From Enoplolaimus lenunculus (lineage: Eukaryota; Nematoda; Enoplea; Enoplida; Thoracostomopsidae), in assembly GCA_030248215.1 (NCBI GenBank), contig JASANG010000864.1, positions 452,848 through 516,847 of the forward strand: a DNA stretch of 64,000 bases. Reading direction: 5' to 3'. The translations under genes and the position numbers were made by a program. Within the stretch, counting starts at the first letter, position 1. Each line of letters opens with the position of its first letter. Positions 10,433 to 19,872 of this stretch are shown piece by piece. The notes below the pieces were generated by a model. The model had not been told where the DNA came from. It was given only the letters and a program-made list of their open reading frames with translations, and ran no database searches.

Positions 10433-10723
10433 TTGCGCGCAAGCGAACGAATTATTTCAGACTGGTCTACAGCGGTGTATTTTGTCGACTGTTTCATAAA
10501 ATTCCTGGAGCTATCACCTGTCAACTCCGTGGTATACGACCCTATTCTCAGAGCCAAGCCAAGCTCACCACTGTGTATGGGTTTGTTTTCTTTTTGTGGC
10601 TTTGTTTCTAGACAGTGTGGCGTATATGTATTCGCTGTTAAAGCTGGCAACGTTTACGCACACGAATACGCCAACTATGGCATGCTTTTATACGGCCGTG
10701 TGTCAAAAGGTGCAGAAAGATAA
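10433..10723 (+). other. Unassigned open stretch of 97 codons
   Basis: The + frame is open 10433-10723, and the minus frame 10297-10650 is open too. The region is richer in GC than its surroundings, which lengthens chance frames. Neither translation shows a domain I recognise, and no splice context decides between them. Probably not a gene. Confidence 0.12.
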
Positions 10724-10741
10724 ACCTTTAGTTGAAGCCAT

Positions 10742-11130
10742 TTCAAGCGTAGCTCTGGTGCCGGGTTTTGAAACGCTCAAAACAAAAATGTTGGTTATAT
10801 TAGTTTTAGTTTGACCTGTGTGTGGCTGAAGAATCAAATCAGGTTTTAGAAATTGTTTACGTTCTGGTTTAAGAGTTTAGAATTAGGTTTAAATTTTGTT
10901 GCTTTTCAAGGCGTAGCTCTGGTGAGGGTTTTAAAAACGCTCAAACCAAAATGTTGGTTATATTAGATTTAGTTTGACCGGGGGCGGAGAACGAACGGAG
11001 AAAGTTACGTTCTGGTTTAAGAGTTTAGAATTAGGTTTAAATTTTGTTGCTTTTCAAGGCGTAGCTCTGGTGAGGGTTTTAAAACGCTCAAACCAAAATG
11101 TTGGTTATATTAGATTTAGTTTAACCTCTG
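10742..11130 (+). repeat. Tandem repeat, three imperfect units of about 147-163 bp
   Basis: GGCGTAGCTCTGGTGAGGG, CGCTCAAACCAAAATG and TTGGTTATATTAGATTTAG recur, with the ATGTTGGTTATATTAG motif at 10788, 10951 and 11098. Reading frames crossing it are by-products. Confidence 0.8.
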
Positions 11131-11469
11131 CGTGGCTTAGGAATAGAATCAGGTTCCAGGAATTAGTTAGGTTTAGGAGCTTACGATTATATTTAGATTC
11201 TCGGGTTTTCCAGACGAAACAGCGGTTTGGTTTCAAATTGTCCAACCTGTGGTTTGAACTTTTAAAGATCGAGTTTCGAAAACTATTTAGGTTTAGGTTT
11301 GCACTCAGAATTAATAACTGGTTAAACTTTATATCATTGTTTAAGCAAAATTTTTTGCGGTTTTGAAGCTTAGCTCAGGTGTAGTTTAGGGACGTTTGTT
11401 AATATATCGATACTTGTTTAAGTATTAGTTGGCCTTCGTTTTTCCGGAAGATAAGGCCAATCTAAAGGA

Positions 11470-11645
11470 AAGGGGCGGAACAGTATTATAAGCATATTCC
11501 TAAGCCTAAGCTTAAGTCTAGCCTAAGCCTAACAATGAGCATATTCCCAAGCCTAAGCCTAAACCGAAGCCTAAGCCAAGCCAAAAAATAGTCTAAAGTT
11601 TAAGGTTACTTTATTGCCGTGTCACAGAAAAACGCTACGCCTCTA
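11470..11645 (-). mobile_element. Family A element, minus orientation, ends degraded
   Basis: AGGGGCGGAACAGTATTATA, CCTAAGCCTAAGC runs, AAAAAATAGTCTAAAGTTTA and ACAGAAAAACGCTACGCCTC give the usual reverse order. The outermost GGCC is not clear. Confidence 0.65.
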
Positions 11646-11755
11646 ATCTTCTTACAAGGGTCGAAGATGGGATAAAATTCTACGCATTGGTCGGATTTAA
11701 GTTTCAATTCCTACTGTAGGAATTAGGCTCGGCTTAAGCCAGGTTTTTATGCAAG

Positions 11756-12205
11756 TACTGTAGTGACACGAATAAGAGGAGGTAATAAGAGGGGGTGTCT
11801 CCATTTTGAGTCCCAATTAATTGGAGTTTGTATCCCTAATGAGAGTCCGTAAGCGGAAAGAGCCCATAAACGCTAATTAGAGTCCATAAATGTCAATTAT
11901 CCATAATGGTAACGCATAAATGACTCCATGACCAAATAAAATTCAGTTCGAAACTTTAAAGCGCATTTAAGTTTTGAAAGTACATTCCTAAGTATAACGC
12001 TGCATTATCGCTCAAGCCGCTTACACATGACAAATAAACGTTTAATTCAATGGATAGTTGCAATAACGGATATATATCAGTAACGAAGGGTGGCAGAGGG
12101 GGGATGAAAATAAATAACAGTCCATAACCGAATAACAGGGGATGGATTCCCTCTCGAGAGGCCAAATAAATATCAGTTCTCCCTCTTATTCGGGTCACTA
12201 CAGTA
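11756..12205. mobile_element. Family C element, about 450 bp, complete
   Basis: Ends TACTGTAGTGACACGAATAA and TTATTCGGGTCACTACAGTA are inverted repeats bounded by TA. Interior signatures CAATGGATAGTTGCAATAACG and CCGAATAACAGGGGATGG are shared with 23760-24204 in the same orientation. A minus-strand 106-codon frame inside is not conserved between copies. Confidence 0.85.
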
Positions 12206-12325
12206 GAGTTTAGTTGAAATGTTTTCAAGCGTAGCAAAGGTGTGGTTTTGAAAAGCTTATATACGATATTGTTCATATTAATTTTTGACGAAGTAAATCT
12301 GGCAGAAAAAATAGAATAGCGTTTA

Positions 12326-12494
12326 AAGATTTGTTTAGGTTCAGGTTTAGCCTCAGGTTTAGGTTCAGGTTAAGGCTCAGGTTTAGGTTCAGGTTTAGAC
12401 TCAGGTTTACGTTCAGGTTTAGGCTCAGGTTTAGGTTCAGGTTTAGGTTCAGGTTTAGGTTCAGGTTTAGGCTCAGGTTTAGGATCAGGTTGTC
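12326..12494 (+). repeat. 12-bp minisatellite (AGGTTTAGGTTC)n
   Basis: About 13 units alternate GGTTTAGG and GGTTCAGG/GGCTCAGG. It lies some 240 bp upstream of gene 2. Frames of RFRFRLRF and LNLNLNL type on both strands are repeat translations. Confidence 0.9.
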
Positions 12495-12729
12495 TCGCTG
12501 TTCAGACGTAGCAATATTGTACTTTCGAAATGCTGGAAACAAATCAGAGTGGGTTTAGCTGAGTTATATTTGGCTGGAGAATAGCAGTGTTGTCTACAAA
12601 TTGTTTCAGGATAAGGCTTACATAATTAAGCGAAGCTGTTGCAAAAATGGCTACAGTTAAATTGTGTTTCTACCATTGCGATCGAGTTAAGTTTCAATTT
12701 GAACTCGACCAACTGCGCCTATTGGCAAA

Positions 12730-12941
12730 ATGAGCGACACTAACGAAAAACCAAATCCTTCACCAACGCCGGCATTTTCGATCTCAATTGAAACCGGAGG
12801 TGGAAGTCCGTTGAACGCAACTCGAGTTCAAGTAACGTACCCAACCGCTCAAGCTGAACAAAATATGAGTCGAATTACGCTGAATAGTACTTCGTCGACA
12901 GAATCAGAGTACAGTCCAACTCAAGAGCTCATTGAACAAAA
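12730..12941 (+). CDS. Gene 2 exon 1
   Basis: It begins MSDTNEKPNPSPTPAF and ends ...TQELIEQ plus two bases of codon 71. The donor is AAA|GTGAGT at 12942. Unspliced translation stops immediately (TGA 12943-12945), which supports the donor. Confidence 0.85.
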
Positions 12942-15900
12942 GTGAGTTTTTACCCCGAGCTAAAAAGCGTTGCATTAGCGAATCGCTGAAATATAAGAGC
13001 ATGTGGATCTAAAGATTTTTTAAACGCGAAGACTCAACTTATTTTTGTTAACTTTATACTTGTTTATTAAGCTTGAATATTTACATAGCTAAAACTTTTA
13101 AAAATAAAACGAAAATTGCCGTGTGCTTATGATTCGGCAAAGGCGTAGCGCATTAATACCTAAAAAATGATAAACTTGTCACTGGGATATATCGTGCAGA
13201 TTGTCTTAATGTCGGGTACATAAACTTAAGTAAAAAACGTTCAGTTGTCCAGAAAATAAATGTTGTTCATTTAATTTCGCTCTTCATAAGACGCAATTTG
13301 AACCCTTCACACAAAAAAGTATTTCTGAATTTATTCAGAAAAGTGTTTTCTGTGGCAAATCTGAAACGTTTTGCTGATATTTAAGACAATTTTTCCAAAA
13401 ATTAATGGAAAACGTTTATTTTCAGACTTTATTTCAAAACGTTTTTTGAAAACATTTCTGCTATAACAGAAATACTTTTCAAGTGCACCTTGCTAATCAT
13501 ATTTCTCAAATGTAAGAAATTTTTTCTTAAATATCAGAAATATTATTTTGACTGTTAAAATTGAGTGTAAAGAGCAATGCTTATTTATTTAAAATTTTCA
13601 CCTGAGATTTCAATTCGTTGCTACCTTTAAATGGATATCACTATACTTTTGATCTATATATATTTCACATTTCCGGTATATACTCTCGAAAAGCTTAAAT
13701 TAACTTGATTGAGGCTTAAGGTGATCCAGCAGTATTAAACTAACCTTCTAGATTAACTGAACTAACAGGTAGGTTTAGGCTTAGACTCATTTAAAATCTT
13801 ACATCTTTTTAGTTTAAGCTAAACTGAACGAACTCTTAGATACACGTAATTTCTGAGCTGCACTTGTTTTTAAACTAAAAATAAGTTTACTTAAACTCGT
13901 GCTAAACTTAAAAACATATTAGTTCAAATAAAACTTAAAATTCTAGCTTAGTTAGTCCGTCCAGCCGTTTAAGTTTTACTTAAACTGACATTCCAGTTTA
14001 GTTAAGCAATAATTTAAGTTTAAGTTTTTAAAGAGTATATATATCACGTTGAACTTGAAGTGAAAACATGGTTCAGTGCCTTCAAGATCATTTCAAATCT
14101 GAAAACTTGTCTTCTAGTTATATATCACCAGGGGGATACACGAGTTAAGTAATTTCTCATCAATAAGTTATTCCATAACGACATACACTGCAAAAAATGG
14201 TGAGTCAAATTGACTCTCTCCGAAATAGGCTCTACGGGACTACACAAACTGAGTCAAATTCGACTCCGCCAGAGCCAAATTCGACTCACTGAGTCGCACG
14301 TTTGACTCTGGCGGAGTCGAATTTGACTCAGTTTGTGTAGTCCCGTAGAGCCTATTTCGGAGAGAGTCAATTTGACTCACCATTTCTTGCAGTGTAGACT
14401 TGTAGGTGGTATACTTTACAAAAATCTCAATTTGAATATTTTTAGATTTAAATTTTAATTTTTTACCTTCAGCTCCTCTCCCCCGACTCAACGTACCACC
14501 CGGGCGACAACCTGTCGATCAACTGTAACCACCGAGCTTCCGTTTTATCTGGCCCCAGAACCAATTGATGTCGCCCGGTCACCGACACGGCTCCTGGCGC
14601 CAGGGGGTCTAGGAAATTCTGGCGGCATTCCGTCTAGACACGGCTCGTCTGCCCATTTACCATCGAGTAGCAATAGCAGACGGGGAAGTGGGTCGTTTTA
14701 TGCCAGTGCCATTGCCGGAATTGGGGGCAGTCGAAGAAACAGCAGCAGCGGAGCAAAACTTGTGTCCCGTGGCACCATAGGGTCGAACAGTTATGAAACT
14801 GGGGGTCGTGCTGCACCGCATAAACTTGGTAAAGGGTACGCCAGTATGAAGGTAAGACTCCCCGAGTATACGTATCTGTTCAACATGTGTCTTAGTTTCA
14901 GAAAGCTTAAGCTTAACTGAACGACTTACTTTTGCAACCTAAGATATGTCAAAGAGGATTAAGTTTTGATTTTTTGAGACACGGGCTCGTAACCAGAGGG
15001 GACCAGGTGAAGATCAGCCCTCATGGAACAATTATGGCCCCCTCTAAAAAACTTTCAACGTTGCTTGTAAGTCATCGAAAACCCTTGTATACACTACCTG
15101 AAAAAATTTTTAGCCCCCCCAAACTAGCAAGGCGAGCTGACTACGGGCGTTTTGACACATTATCTTGTGATGTTTAAAATTAATAATCTCTTAAATGAAA
15201 AACATTGATCCTAAACTTAAAAACTAACGTTTTTTAAATTTTAAGACAAAATATTTTTGTTTTTATTTTAGATAATTATGCTTAAATAAAACATAATTTT
15301 TGTTGCTGTGTTTTCCGGCTGAAAAGTTAAATTATTGGAAAAAGCCTTTGGCGATGTCTGTCTTGGGCCCTGTAGCCAGAGCAGGGCCGAGGGGTTCAGC
15401 CCCTTTCCTGGAAGAATATTAGCTACCGTCGAAATTTTTCAACCTGTTCTGTAAGCCATCCAAAATCCTTCTTGCCCCTCAAGAAAACTTTTTAGTTCCC
15501 CCTATCAAGGTGAGCTGGCTACGGGTCTGGTCTCCCTAAAATTACATTCATCATGATTTTGTCGCCCAATGTTACGTTTAGGGGCGTAGCAGTAGGTTAA
15601 GCGTGTTCCTAAACCTAAGCCTAGACCTAAACGTTGCAAAAATGTGTTCCTAAGGCTAAGCCCAAGCGTTGCAAAAATGTGTTCCTAAGTCTAAACCTAC
15701 GCGAACAATGTAACCAATAATCTAAATTAACCTTGTTATAGATCCACCAGAAACCTGGACGCCCCTTAAAGTAAACATGTGCCATTTTATTGTTGATTGT
15801 TTTAGACCGTTCTTACAGTAGCCGGTTTATTATGCGTCGGATTCATGCTCGTGTGCTCTGGAATAATCATTTTGGCCACTGAAACAACCAATCAAACGTT

Positions 15901-16021
15901 TCATATTACGGGATCAGTGTTGTTGTGCCTTGGTGTTGGTGCAATGCTGCTGTGTATCGCGGTTCAGCGTAAAAATTTCGTCCGCAACATTGAACGGCTT
16001 GAAAAACAACTATTTTTATAG
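12730..16021 (+). CDS. Gene 2: Pro/Ser/Gly-rich protein with two C-terminal transmembrane helices, three exons, 268 aa
   Basis: Exons are 12730-12941, 14473-14851 and 15806-16021, total 807 nt including the stop. ATG lies in a good context (ggcaaaATGa). Junctions are phase 2 (AA+C gives Asn71) and phase 0, with no internal stop. Residues 1-197 are Pro/Ser/Thr/Gly-rich and probably disordered, with a Ser/Arg/Gly region around 120-160. There is no signal peptide. Residues 199-220 (LTVAGLLCVGFMLVCSGIII) and 231-251 (ITGSVLLCLGVGAMLLCIAV) are hydrophobic helices. A 10-residue loop between them carries a possible glycosylation site (NQT, 226-228). A basic tail (QRKNFVRNIERLEKQLFL) follows. This hairpin layout suggests both termini are cytoplasmic. 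The arrangement resembles small TMEM proteins with a paired C-terminal helix hairpin, but I cannot assign a family. Confidence 0.85.
13317..13483. mobile_element. Small inverted-repeat element
   Basis: AAGTATTTCTGAATTTATTC at the left is matched by CAGAAATACTTTT at the right, with an AAACGTTTT-rich interior. About 167 bp, single copy here. Confidence 0.45.
13953..14037. repeat. Family K dispersed repeat, copy 1
   Basis: TAGTCCGTCCAGCCGTTTAA, then CAGTTTAGTTAAGCAATAAT and AAGTTTTTAAAGAGTAT, about 85 bp shared with 21879-21963. Homology may extend upstream through AAGTTTAC-type inverted motifs (13830-13950). Confidence 0.65.
14184..14396. mobile_element. Family D long-hairpin MITE, nearly perfect arms
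   Basis: TA-bounded ends TACACTGCAAAAAATGGTGA and TCACCATTTCTTGCAGTGTA. The two arms of about 95 bp differ at only about three positions, so this insertion is recent. The centre is CTGAGTCGCAC. It sits inside intron 1 of gene 2. Confidence 0.9.
14473..14851 (+). CDS. Gene 2 exon 2
   Basis: The acceptor is TTTTACCTTCAG|CTCC and the donor ATGAAG|GTAAGA, both near consensus. One base completes Asn71, then 126 codons follow in frame: SSPPTQRTTR ... HKLGKGYASMK. It is clearly GC-richer and more mixed in codon use than its flanks. No start codon is involved, so a simple frame scan from ATG misses it. Confidence 0.85.
14982..15148. mobile_element. Family E element
   Basis: From CGGGCTCGTAACCAG to GGCGAGCTGACTACGGGCG, with the family interior TGCTTGTAAGTCATCGAAAA. 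Lies in gene 2 intron 2. Confidence 0.75.
15365..15528. mobile_element. Family E element
   Basis: From GGGCCCTGTAGCCAG to AAGGTGAGCTGGCTACGGGT; interior TCTGTAAGCCATCCAAAATC. Lies in gene 2 intron 2. Confidence 0.75.
15563..15783 (-). mobile_element. Family B element next to the exon 3 acceptor
   Basis: Left end GCCCAATGTTACGTTTAGGG, right end GACGCCCCTTAAAGTAAACA followed by TGTGCC, with three GTTGCAAAAATGTGTTCCTA-type units. Flanks ATTTTGTC and ATTTTATT agree at 6 of 8 bases, compatible with an 8-bp target duplication. Confidence 0.75.
15806..16021 (+). CDS. Gene 2 exon 3 (two transmembrane helices, stop)
   Basis: The acceptor TTGATTGTTTTAG precedes 15806. It has 71 codons in phase 0, then TAG 16019-16021. 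It encodes both hydrophobic helices and the basic tail. No AATAAA is seen in the next 300 bp, so the 3' end is unknown. Confidence 0.85.
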   Translation, partial: TVLTVAGLLCVGFMLVCSGIIILATETTNQTFHITGSVLLCLGVGAMLLCIAVQRKNFVRNIERLEKQLFL

Positions 16022-16234
16022 CAAGTAATTGGCGAATATTGAAATATGTGGAAATTATTGAAATCATTTCCAAGGTTCACGTCCGTTGGTGTGCCGTATC
16101 CGGCGGATGTGTTTGAAGTCTCGGTGAAAAACTGATGTGTTCCGTTGTCACAAGCTTTCAGCTGGTCGAGATGTTTTTGGCCCATGATGTCACTTTGATG
16201 GCGTAAAGCTAAATCTTCAGACTATTTCCTGCCA

Positions 16235-16405
16235 CGCCCGTAGCCAGGTCACATTGCCATGGGGGAGCGGGGCTAAAAAATTTTCAGGAGGGGCATACAA
16301 GGGTTTTTGTTAACTTACAAGCAAGCTTGAAAGTTGTCCAGGGAGGGCCAAAACTTTTGAAGGAAGGAGGGTTGAGCCCGCTGGCTCCCCCTTGGCTACG
16401 GGCCC
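16235..16405. mobile_element. Family E element
   Basis: From GCCCGTAGCCAGGTCACATT to CCCTTGGCTACGGGCCC. A good inverted-repeat copy, followed directly by a hexamer fragment (16405-16475) of family B type. Confidence 0.8.
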
Positions 16406-16581
16406 ATTTCTTGCTTAGGCTTAGGCTTAGGAGTATGCTTACGCTACTGGTACGACCCTGAAACTAACACTGTATGAGATTGTGGTGTTGACATCCACAT
16501 TGACGCTGAAGAACTGCGCGTGTTTTTTACGGTGCTGTGAATTCTGAGCTCATGTAATTTTAAGTTGAGCAGTACAATATT

Positions 16582-16704
16582 GAGCCATTCACAAAAGTTT
16601 TGCTACGGATGCAGTTATGCTGGAATCCAAGACGTTCGGATTACATGTTCACTGGTCTAACCACTGAGCTACGCAGCCATGCAAACTTTTCGCTACAATG
16701 GCTC
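16582..16704 (-). mobile_element. tRNA-like sequence (16607-16678, minus) inside a short inverted-repeat frame
   Basis: On the minus strand 16678-16607 reads GGCTGCGTAGCTCAGTGGTT..., an excellent tRNA 5' half with A-box, then a degraded anticodon arm (loop ACATGTAAT) and a poor T arm (TTGGATTCCAGC). The 3' acceptor strand is weak, so it is a pseudogene or SINE head. It is flanked by GAGCCATT (16582-16589) and its complement AATGGCTC (16697-16704), with AAAAGTTTTGC-like sequence inside both. Confidence 0.65.
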
Positions 16705-16811
16705 TATATACCGTAAGTTTGGTACCACAAGATACGTATGAAAACTGCATATACTCAAAGTATCAAATAATTATCAGCAGCAGAGCGCTAGCAACAAAGA
16801 TGCAACTATGA

Positions 16812-17039
16812 ACGCTTACAACGGTACGCATCTCCTTGGCGGAAGCGCTTGTTGCAACAATCTGCCTTTTAAGCATTGCCGCAATCACAGGGGGGTATGG
16901 CGTACCTTTATGGGTATCTTTGCATGATCCAAACATTTTGCTACAGAGTCGAAATAATCAAGTGTTTACTAGAATTCCTTCTTGGAAATATGCTGACGTC
17001 AGTTCAGTAGGAAATTATTACAAGCGAATTAATATATAA
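16812..17039 (+). other. Unassigned open stretch (possible exon), no ATG
   Basis: The frame is open 16812-17036 and reads LAEALVATICLLSIAAITGG, YGVPLWVSLHDPNILLQS ... . It has a hydrophobic, signal- or helix-like start but no ATG, only a TTG at 16836. An acceptor-like AATCACAG precedes 16892. No linked exon was found. Confidence 0.2.
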
Positions 17040-17084
17040 TCTTAGGTTTAAAACTGGCAAACGGAATATAATCTTAATTGTTCG

Positions 17085-17275
17085 GGCCAATGTTACTTTT
17101 AGTGCCGTAACAGTAGATTAAGCGTATTCCTAAGCCTATGCGGAAGCCTAAGCGTTACAAAAGCGTATTTCTAAGCCAAAGCTTAAGTCTAAGCAAAAAA
17201 ATGTAGTATAGAATGTAATCCTACGCTTTTATAGACCCACCAGAAGCCGGGAGCGCCCTAAAAGTAACATGGGCC
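17085..17275 (-). mobile_element. Family B element with perfect 8-bp target duplication
   Basis: Ends GGCCAATGTTACTTTTAGTG and CCCTAAAAGTAACATGGGCC. ATTGTTCG is repeated exactly at 17077-17084 and 17276-17283. Length 191 bp, with CCTAAGC hexamers inside. Confidence 0.9.
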
Positions 17276-17530
17276 ATTGTTCGTATCATAAGCCAAAACG
17301 CAAAGATGATAAATGCACACCTAAAACCTTGGCCTAAATCTGCAATTAAGCCTAAGGTAACTTAAAGGTGCCGGCAACTTTGATAGCCATACATGGTCAA
17401 ATAAATGAAAACAAGAAGCTTACAATGGTCTGGTGGTAGCAGGACACGTTTATATCTTGATAATGACGCTACAACAAGTATGAAATACAAATTTTGAGTC
17501 TTAAAGGTTTTATCTTTTAGCATAATTTTC

Positions 17531-18191
17531 GGCCAATGTTGCTTTTATAGGGCCTAAGGATAAACCAAAACAAAAGTTATCTGGTGTACGCATGTTATTG
17601 TGGAAATTCAAATGAATGCTTTTATAGTATAAATTTAAATTTTTCAGCGCATAATTTTAATTTGAAATTGGCTCAGGCTCAAGTTATTTCTAACATCCCT
17701 ACTCGTATACGTCGGCTTTCTTGACGTAATTCTGGAAACAGCTGTCAGGTGTCGTTTGTGGTTCATGGTTGAATTTTAGAAAAACTAAGCACCGTTGGGC
17801 ATTTGACATTTCGTCACCAGACTGAAAATATTTTCATTTTATTAAAAATAAATGTTTTTATAAAAATACTGTTTGGATTTAACATATAAATATGATTCAA
17901 CAGCAACACATGACAAGTATTTGACCAATGTATAGAACAGAGCCAAGCATATTCCTTAGCCTAAGCCAAAGCCTAAGGAAAAGAATTAGTCTAAAGCTTA
18001 AGCCAAGCGTAAGAATCAGCTTATACCTAAGCCTAAATCTAAGCAAAAGAATTAGTCTAAAGCTTAAGCCAAGCGTAAGAATCAGCTTATACTTAAGCCT
18101 AAGCCTAAACAAAAAAATGTAGCCTAAAATCTAAGCCTAGTCTGTTGAAGTCCTGCCAGAAATCGGAACGACCATAAAAGACACATTGGTA
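17531..18191 (-). mobile_element. Composite B-type element of about 660 bp, inverted partner of 3390-4030
   Basis: Left end GGCCAATGTTGCTTTTATAG, right end CCATAAAAGACACATTGG. Flanks TAATTTTC and TACTTTGC agree at 6 of 8. The interior holds about 370 bp of non-hexamer sequence shared with 3663-4030, then three repeats of AGAATTAGTCTAAAGCTTAA with CCTAAGCC hexamers. Confidence 0.75.
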
Positions 18192-18285
18192 TACTTTGCA
18201 ATATACTTACTGATTGCAAACACTACTTAACTGGAATAAGCGATTTTTATAGACAAAATTGTGACACTATAATGATGTCGAACCC

Positions 18286-18398
18286 GTAGCCACAGCGGTG
18301 GGCGGTGGGGACATGCCTCTCCTGAAAAATGCTTATCCCCCTTACAAAATGAGATATTACTACGGATCTGGATACTGCCTGCGTTGCAGCTATGGCTA
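18286..18398. mobile_element. Family E element, short degraded copy
   Basis: AACCCGTAGCCACAGCGG at left and TATGGCTACGATTA at right, with CTCCTGAAAAATGCTTATCC inside. Shorter than usual. Confidence 0.5.
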
Positions 18399-18570
18399 CG
18401 ATTAGAGTTTTTGGTTTGGTTGTCAAGACGATCTGACCTGATACTTGATTTAAAAAAAGAATATGATTTTTAACTTTTTTAATTATAACTTAAGGTAATA
18501 CCATATTGATTGTATCAATATCTCCCCTCCAGCGTAGTTGTCCACAATCCGCTTGGAGTTAAATGCTGCA

Positions 18571-19000
18571 GCCAATGTAAAGCACGAGGGCGAAACAGTA
18601 TTAGAAGCTTTATTCCTAAGCCTAAGCCTAAGCCTAAGCCGGCCAATGTTACTTTAAGGGGCGTAACAGTAGATAAAGCGTATTTCTAAACCTAAACCTA
18701 AGACTAAGCGTTGCAAAAATGAGTTCCTAAGCCTAAGCCTATCAAAAGCTTGACAATAACGCAAGGTTATACTTTAGAATGTACTTTCAAAACTTAAGTA
18801 CGCTTTAATGTTTCGAACTCAACTTTAATTCGTCCTGTGCACTACAATTAGGGATAATTAACATTTATGCGCACTAATTTGGACTTCGGGATCCTATCCG
18901 ATTACGGACTCTTATTAGGGATACGGACTCGTATTGATTGGTATTCAAAACGGGGACCCGCCCCTCTTATTACTACCCTCTTACTCGGATCACTAGAGTA
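18571..19000. mobile_element. Three truncated elements in a row: A (18571-18640), B (18641-18744), C (18748-19000)
   Basis: GCCAATGTAAAGCACGAGGG and hexamers (A, minus) break off at GGCCAATGTTACTTTAAGGG (B left end). B breaks off in its hexamers, and a family C right half starts at GCTTGACAATAACGCAAGGT, ending TCGGATCACTAGAGTA. Confidence 0.75.
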
Positions 19001-19169
19001 TGCAATAATTAAAGAATAATATCAACAGCCACATATGTAATTACAACGCGAGTTCTGACTACTTGAAAACAATTAAAATATCGCTTTAAAAAACATTGCA
19101 TCGGCAAATTGACAACAACGTTTCAATAATGCAATTATATACAATGCAATCATTTCATATTTGGCGAAA

Positions 19170-19312
19170 CTAATCGCGGTTATTCTGTCTTGCATCAATG
19201 CCGAGCAAATCCGGCTTCCTAACGAGCCTGATACAGCCCTTCAATGTTGGGTATCATCAGCTAAAAGCCTGATCAAAAAGAGAAAATCTTCAAAACGGGT
19301 TTTTAATGTTTG
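19170..19312 (+). other. Unassigned open stretch of about 68 codons, secretory-signal-like
   Basis: The frame is open from about 19110 to TGA at about 19320 and reads YLAKLIAVILSCINAEQIRL, then PNEPDTALQCW, followed by a possible donor TGG|GTATCA. It resembles a signal peptide plus mature start but lacks ATG. It precedes another coding-like stretch at 19873. Chance is quite possible. Confidence 0.18.
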
Positions 19313-19557
19313 TGTCTCGTGACAATTCATCGAACGACAACTCGTCGACTAACAATTTGTAATCCGTAACATCATGGATTCGACAATTCGTTGGCCATCA
19401 TTATGCTTGGGGGTAGGCTTAGGCTCAGGATTACACTTCGATATACATTTCGACTTATTTGTAGGCTTTAGCACAGTGTTGGATGATAAGCGTCGGGCAG
19501 CGAACTTCAGTAGATGCAATTTTGCTTTAGCCTACGTGTGAATAAAGTGATTCTAAA

Positions 19558-19625
19558 CTCAGGCTTAAAGCCTAAGCCTTAACGTAAGCCTAAGCAAAAA
19601 AATAGTCTAAATCTTAAGCTTACTC
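19558..19625 (-). mobile_element. Family A fragment interrupted by the copy at 19626
   Basis: CTCAGGCTTAAAGCCTAAGC, AAAAAATAGTCTAAATCTTA and AGCTTACTC match the minus orientation of A. The sequence stops exactly where the next A element starts. Confidence 0.65.
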
Positions 19626-19832
19626 GGCCCATGTAATGATCAGGGGCGGAGAGTTTTTCTGTGAGACTAGAATAGAGTAAGCTTAAGCTTTAGGCTAATT
19701 TCTTTGCTTGGCTTTAGGCTTACGCTCTGGCTTAGGCTTAGGAGCATGCTTATTCTTACGCTTAGGTTTAGGCTTAGGCTTATGCTTAGAAATATGCTAA
19801 TAATACTGTTCCGCCCCTGATCATTACATGGG
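19626..19832 (+). mobile_element. Family A element, complete, perfect 24-bp terminal inverted repeats
   Basis: The left end GGCCCATGTAATGATCAGGG and the right end CCCTGATCATTACATGGGCC are exact reverse complements (24 bp in all). 207 bp, with GGCTTAGG hexamers between GACTAGAATAGAGTAAGC and AATAATACTGTTCC. This is the best reference copy of the family. Confidence 0.9.
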
Positions 19833-19872
19833 CCAAAATTTGTAAAATTTTATCGCTAACATGGTGTATAAG

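Larger units (their letters stand above)
12942..14472 (+). other. Gene 2 intron 1 (1531 bp) with MITE insertions
   Basis: A GT-AG intron. It contains a small inverted-repeat element (13317-13483), a family K segment (13953-14037) and a fresh family D hairpin (14184-14396), the last only 76 bp before the exon 2 acceptor. Confidence 0.8.
14852..15805 (+). other. Gene 2 intron 2 (954 bp), largely transposon sequence
   Basis: A GT-AG intron filled by two family E copies (14982-15148, 15365-15528) and one family B copy (15563-15783). The B copy ends only 22 bp before the exon 3 acceptor. Confidence 0.8.

Noticed and set aside
14634-14816. Minus-strand frame of 60 codons
   Set aside because: Antisense shadow of gene 2 exon 2.
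15964-16185. Minus-strand 73-codon frame overlapping gene 2 exon 3 and its 3' flank
   Set aside because: It overlaps the spliced exon antisense and has no independent support.
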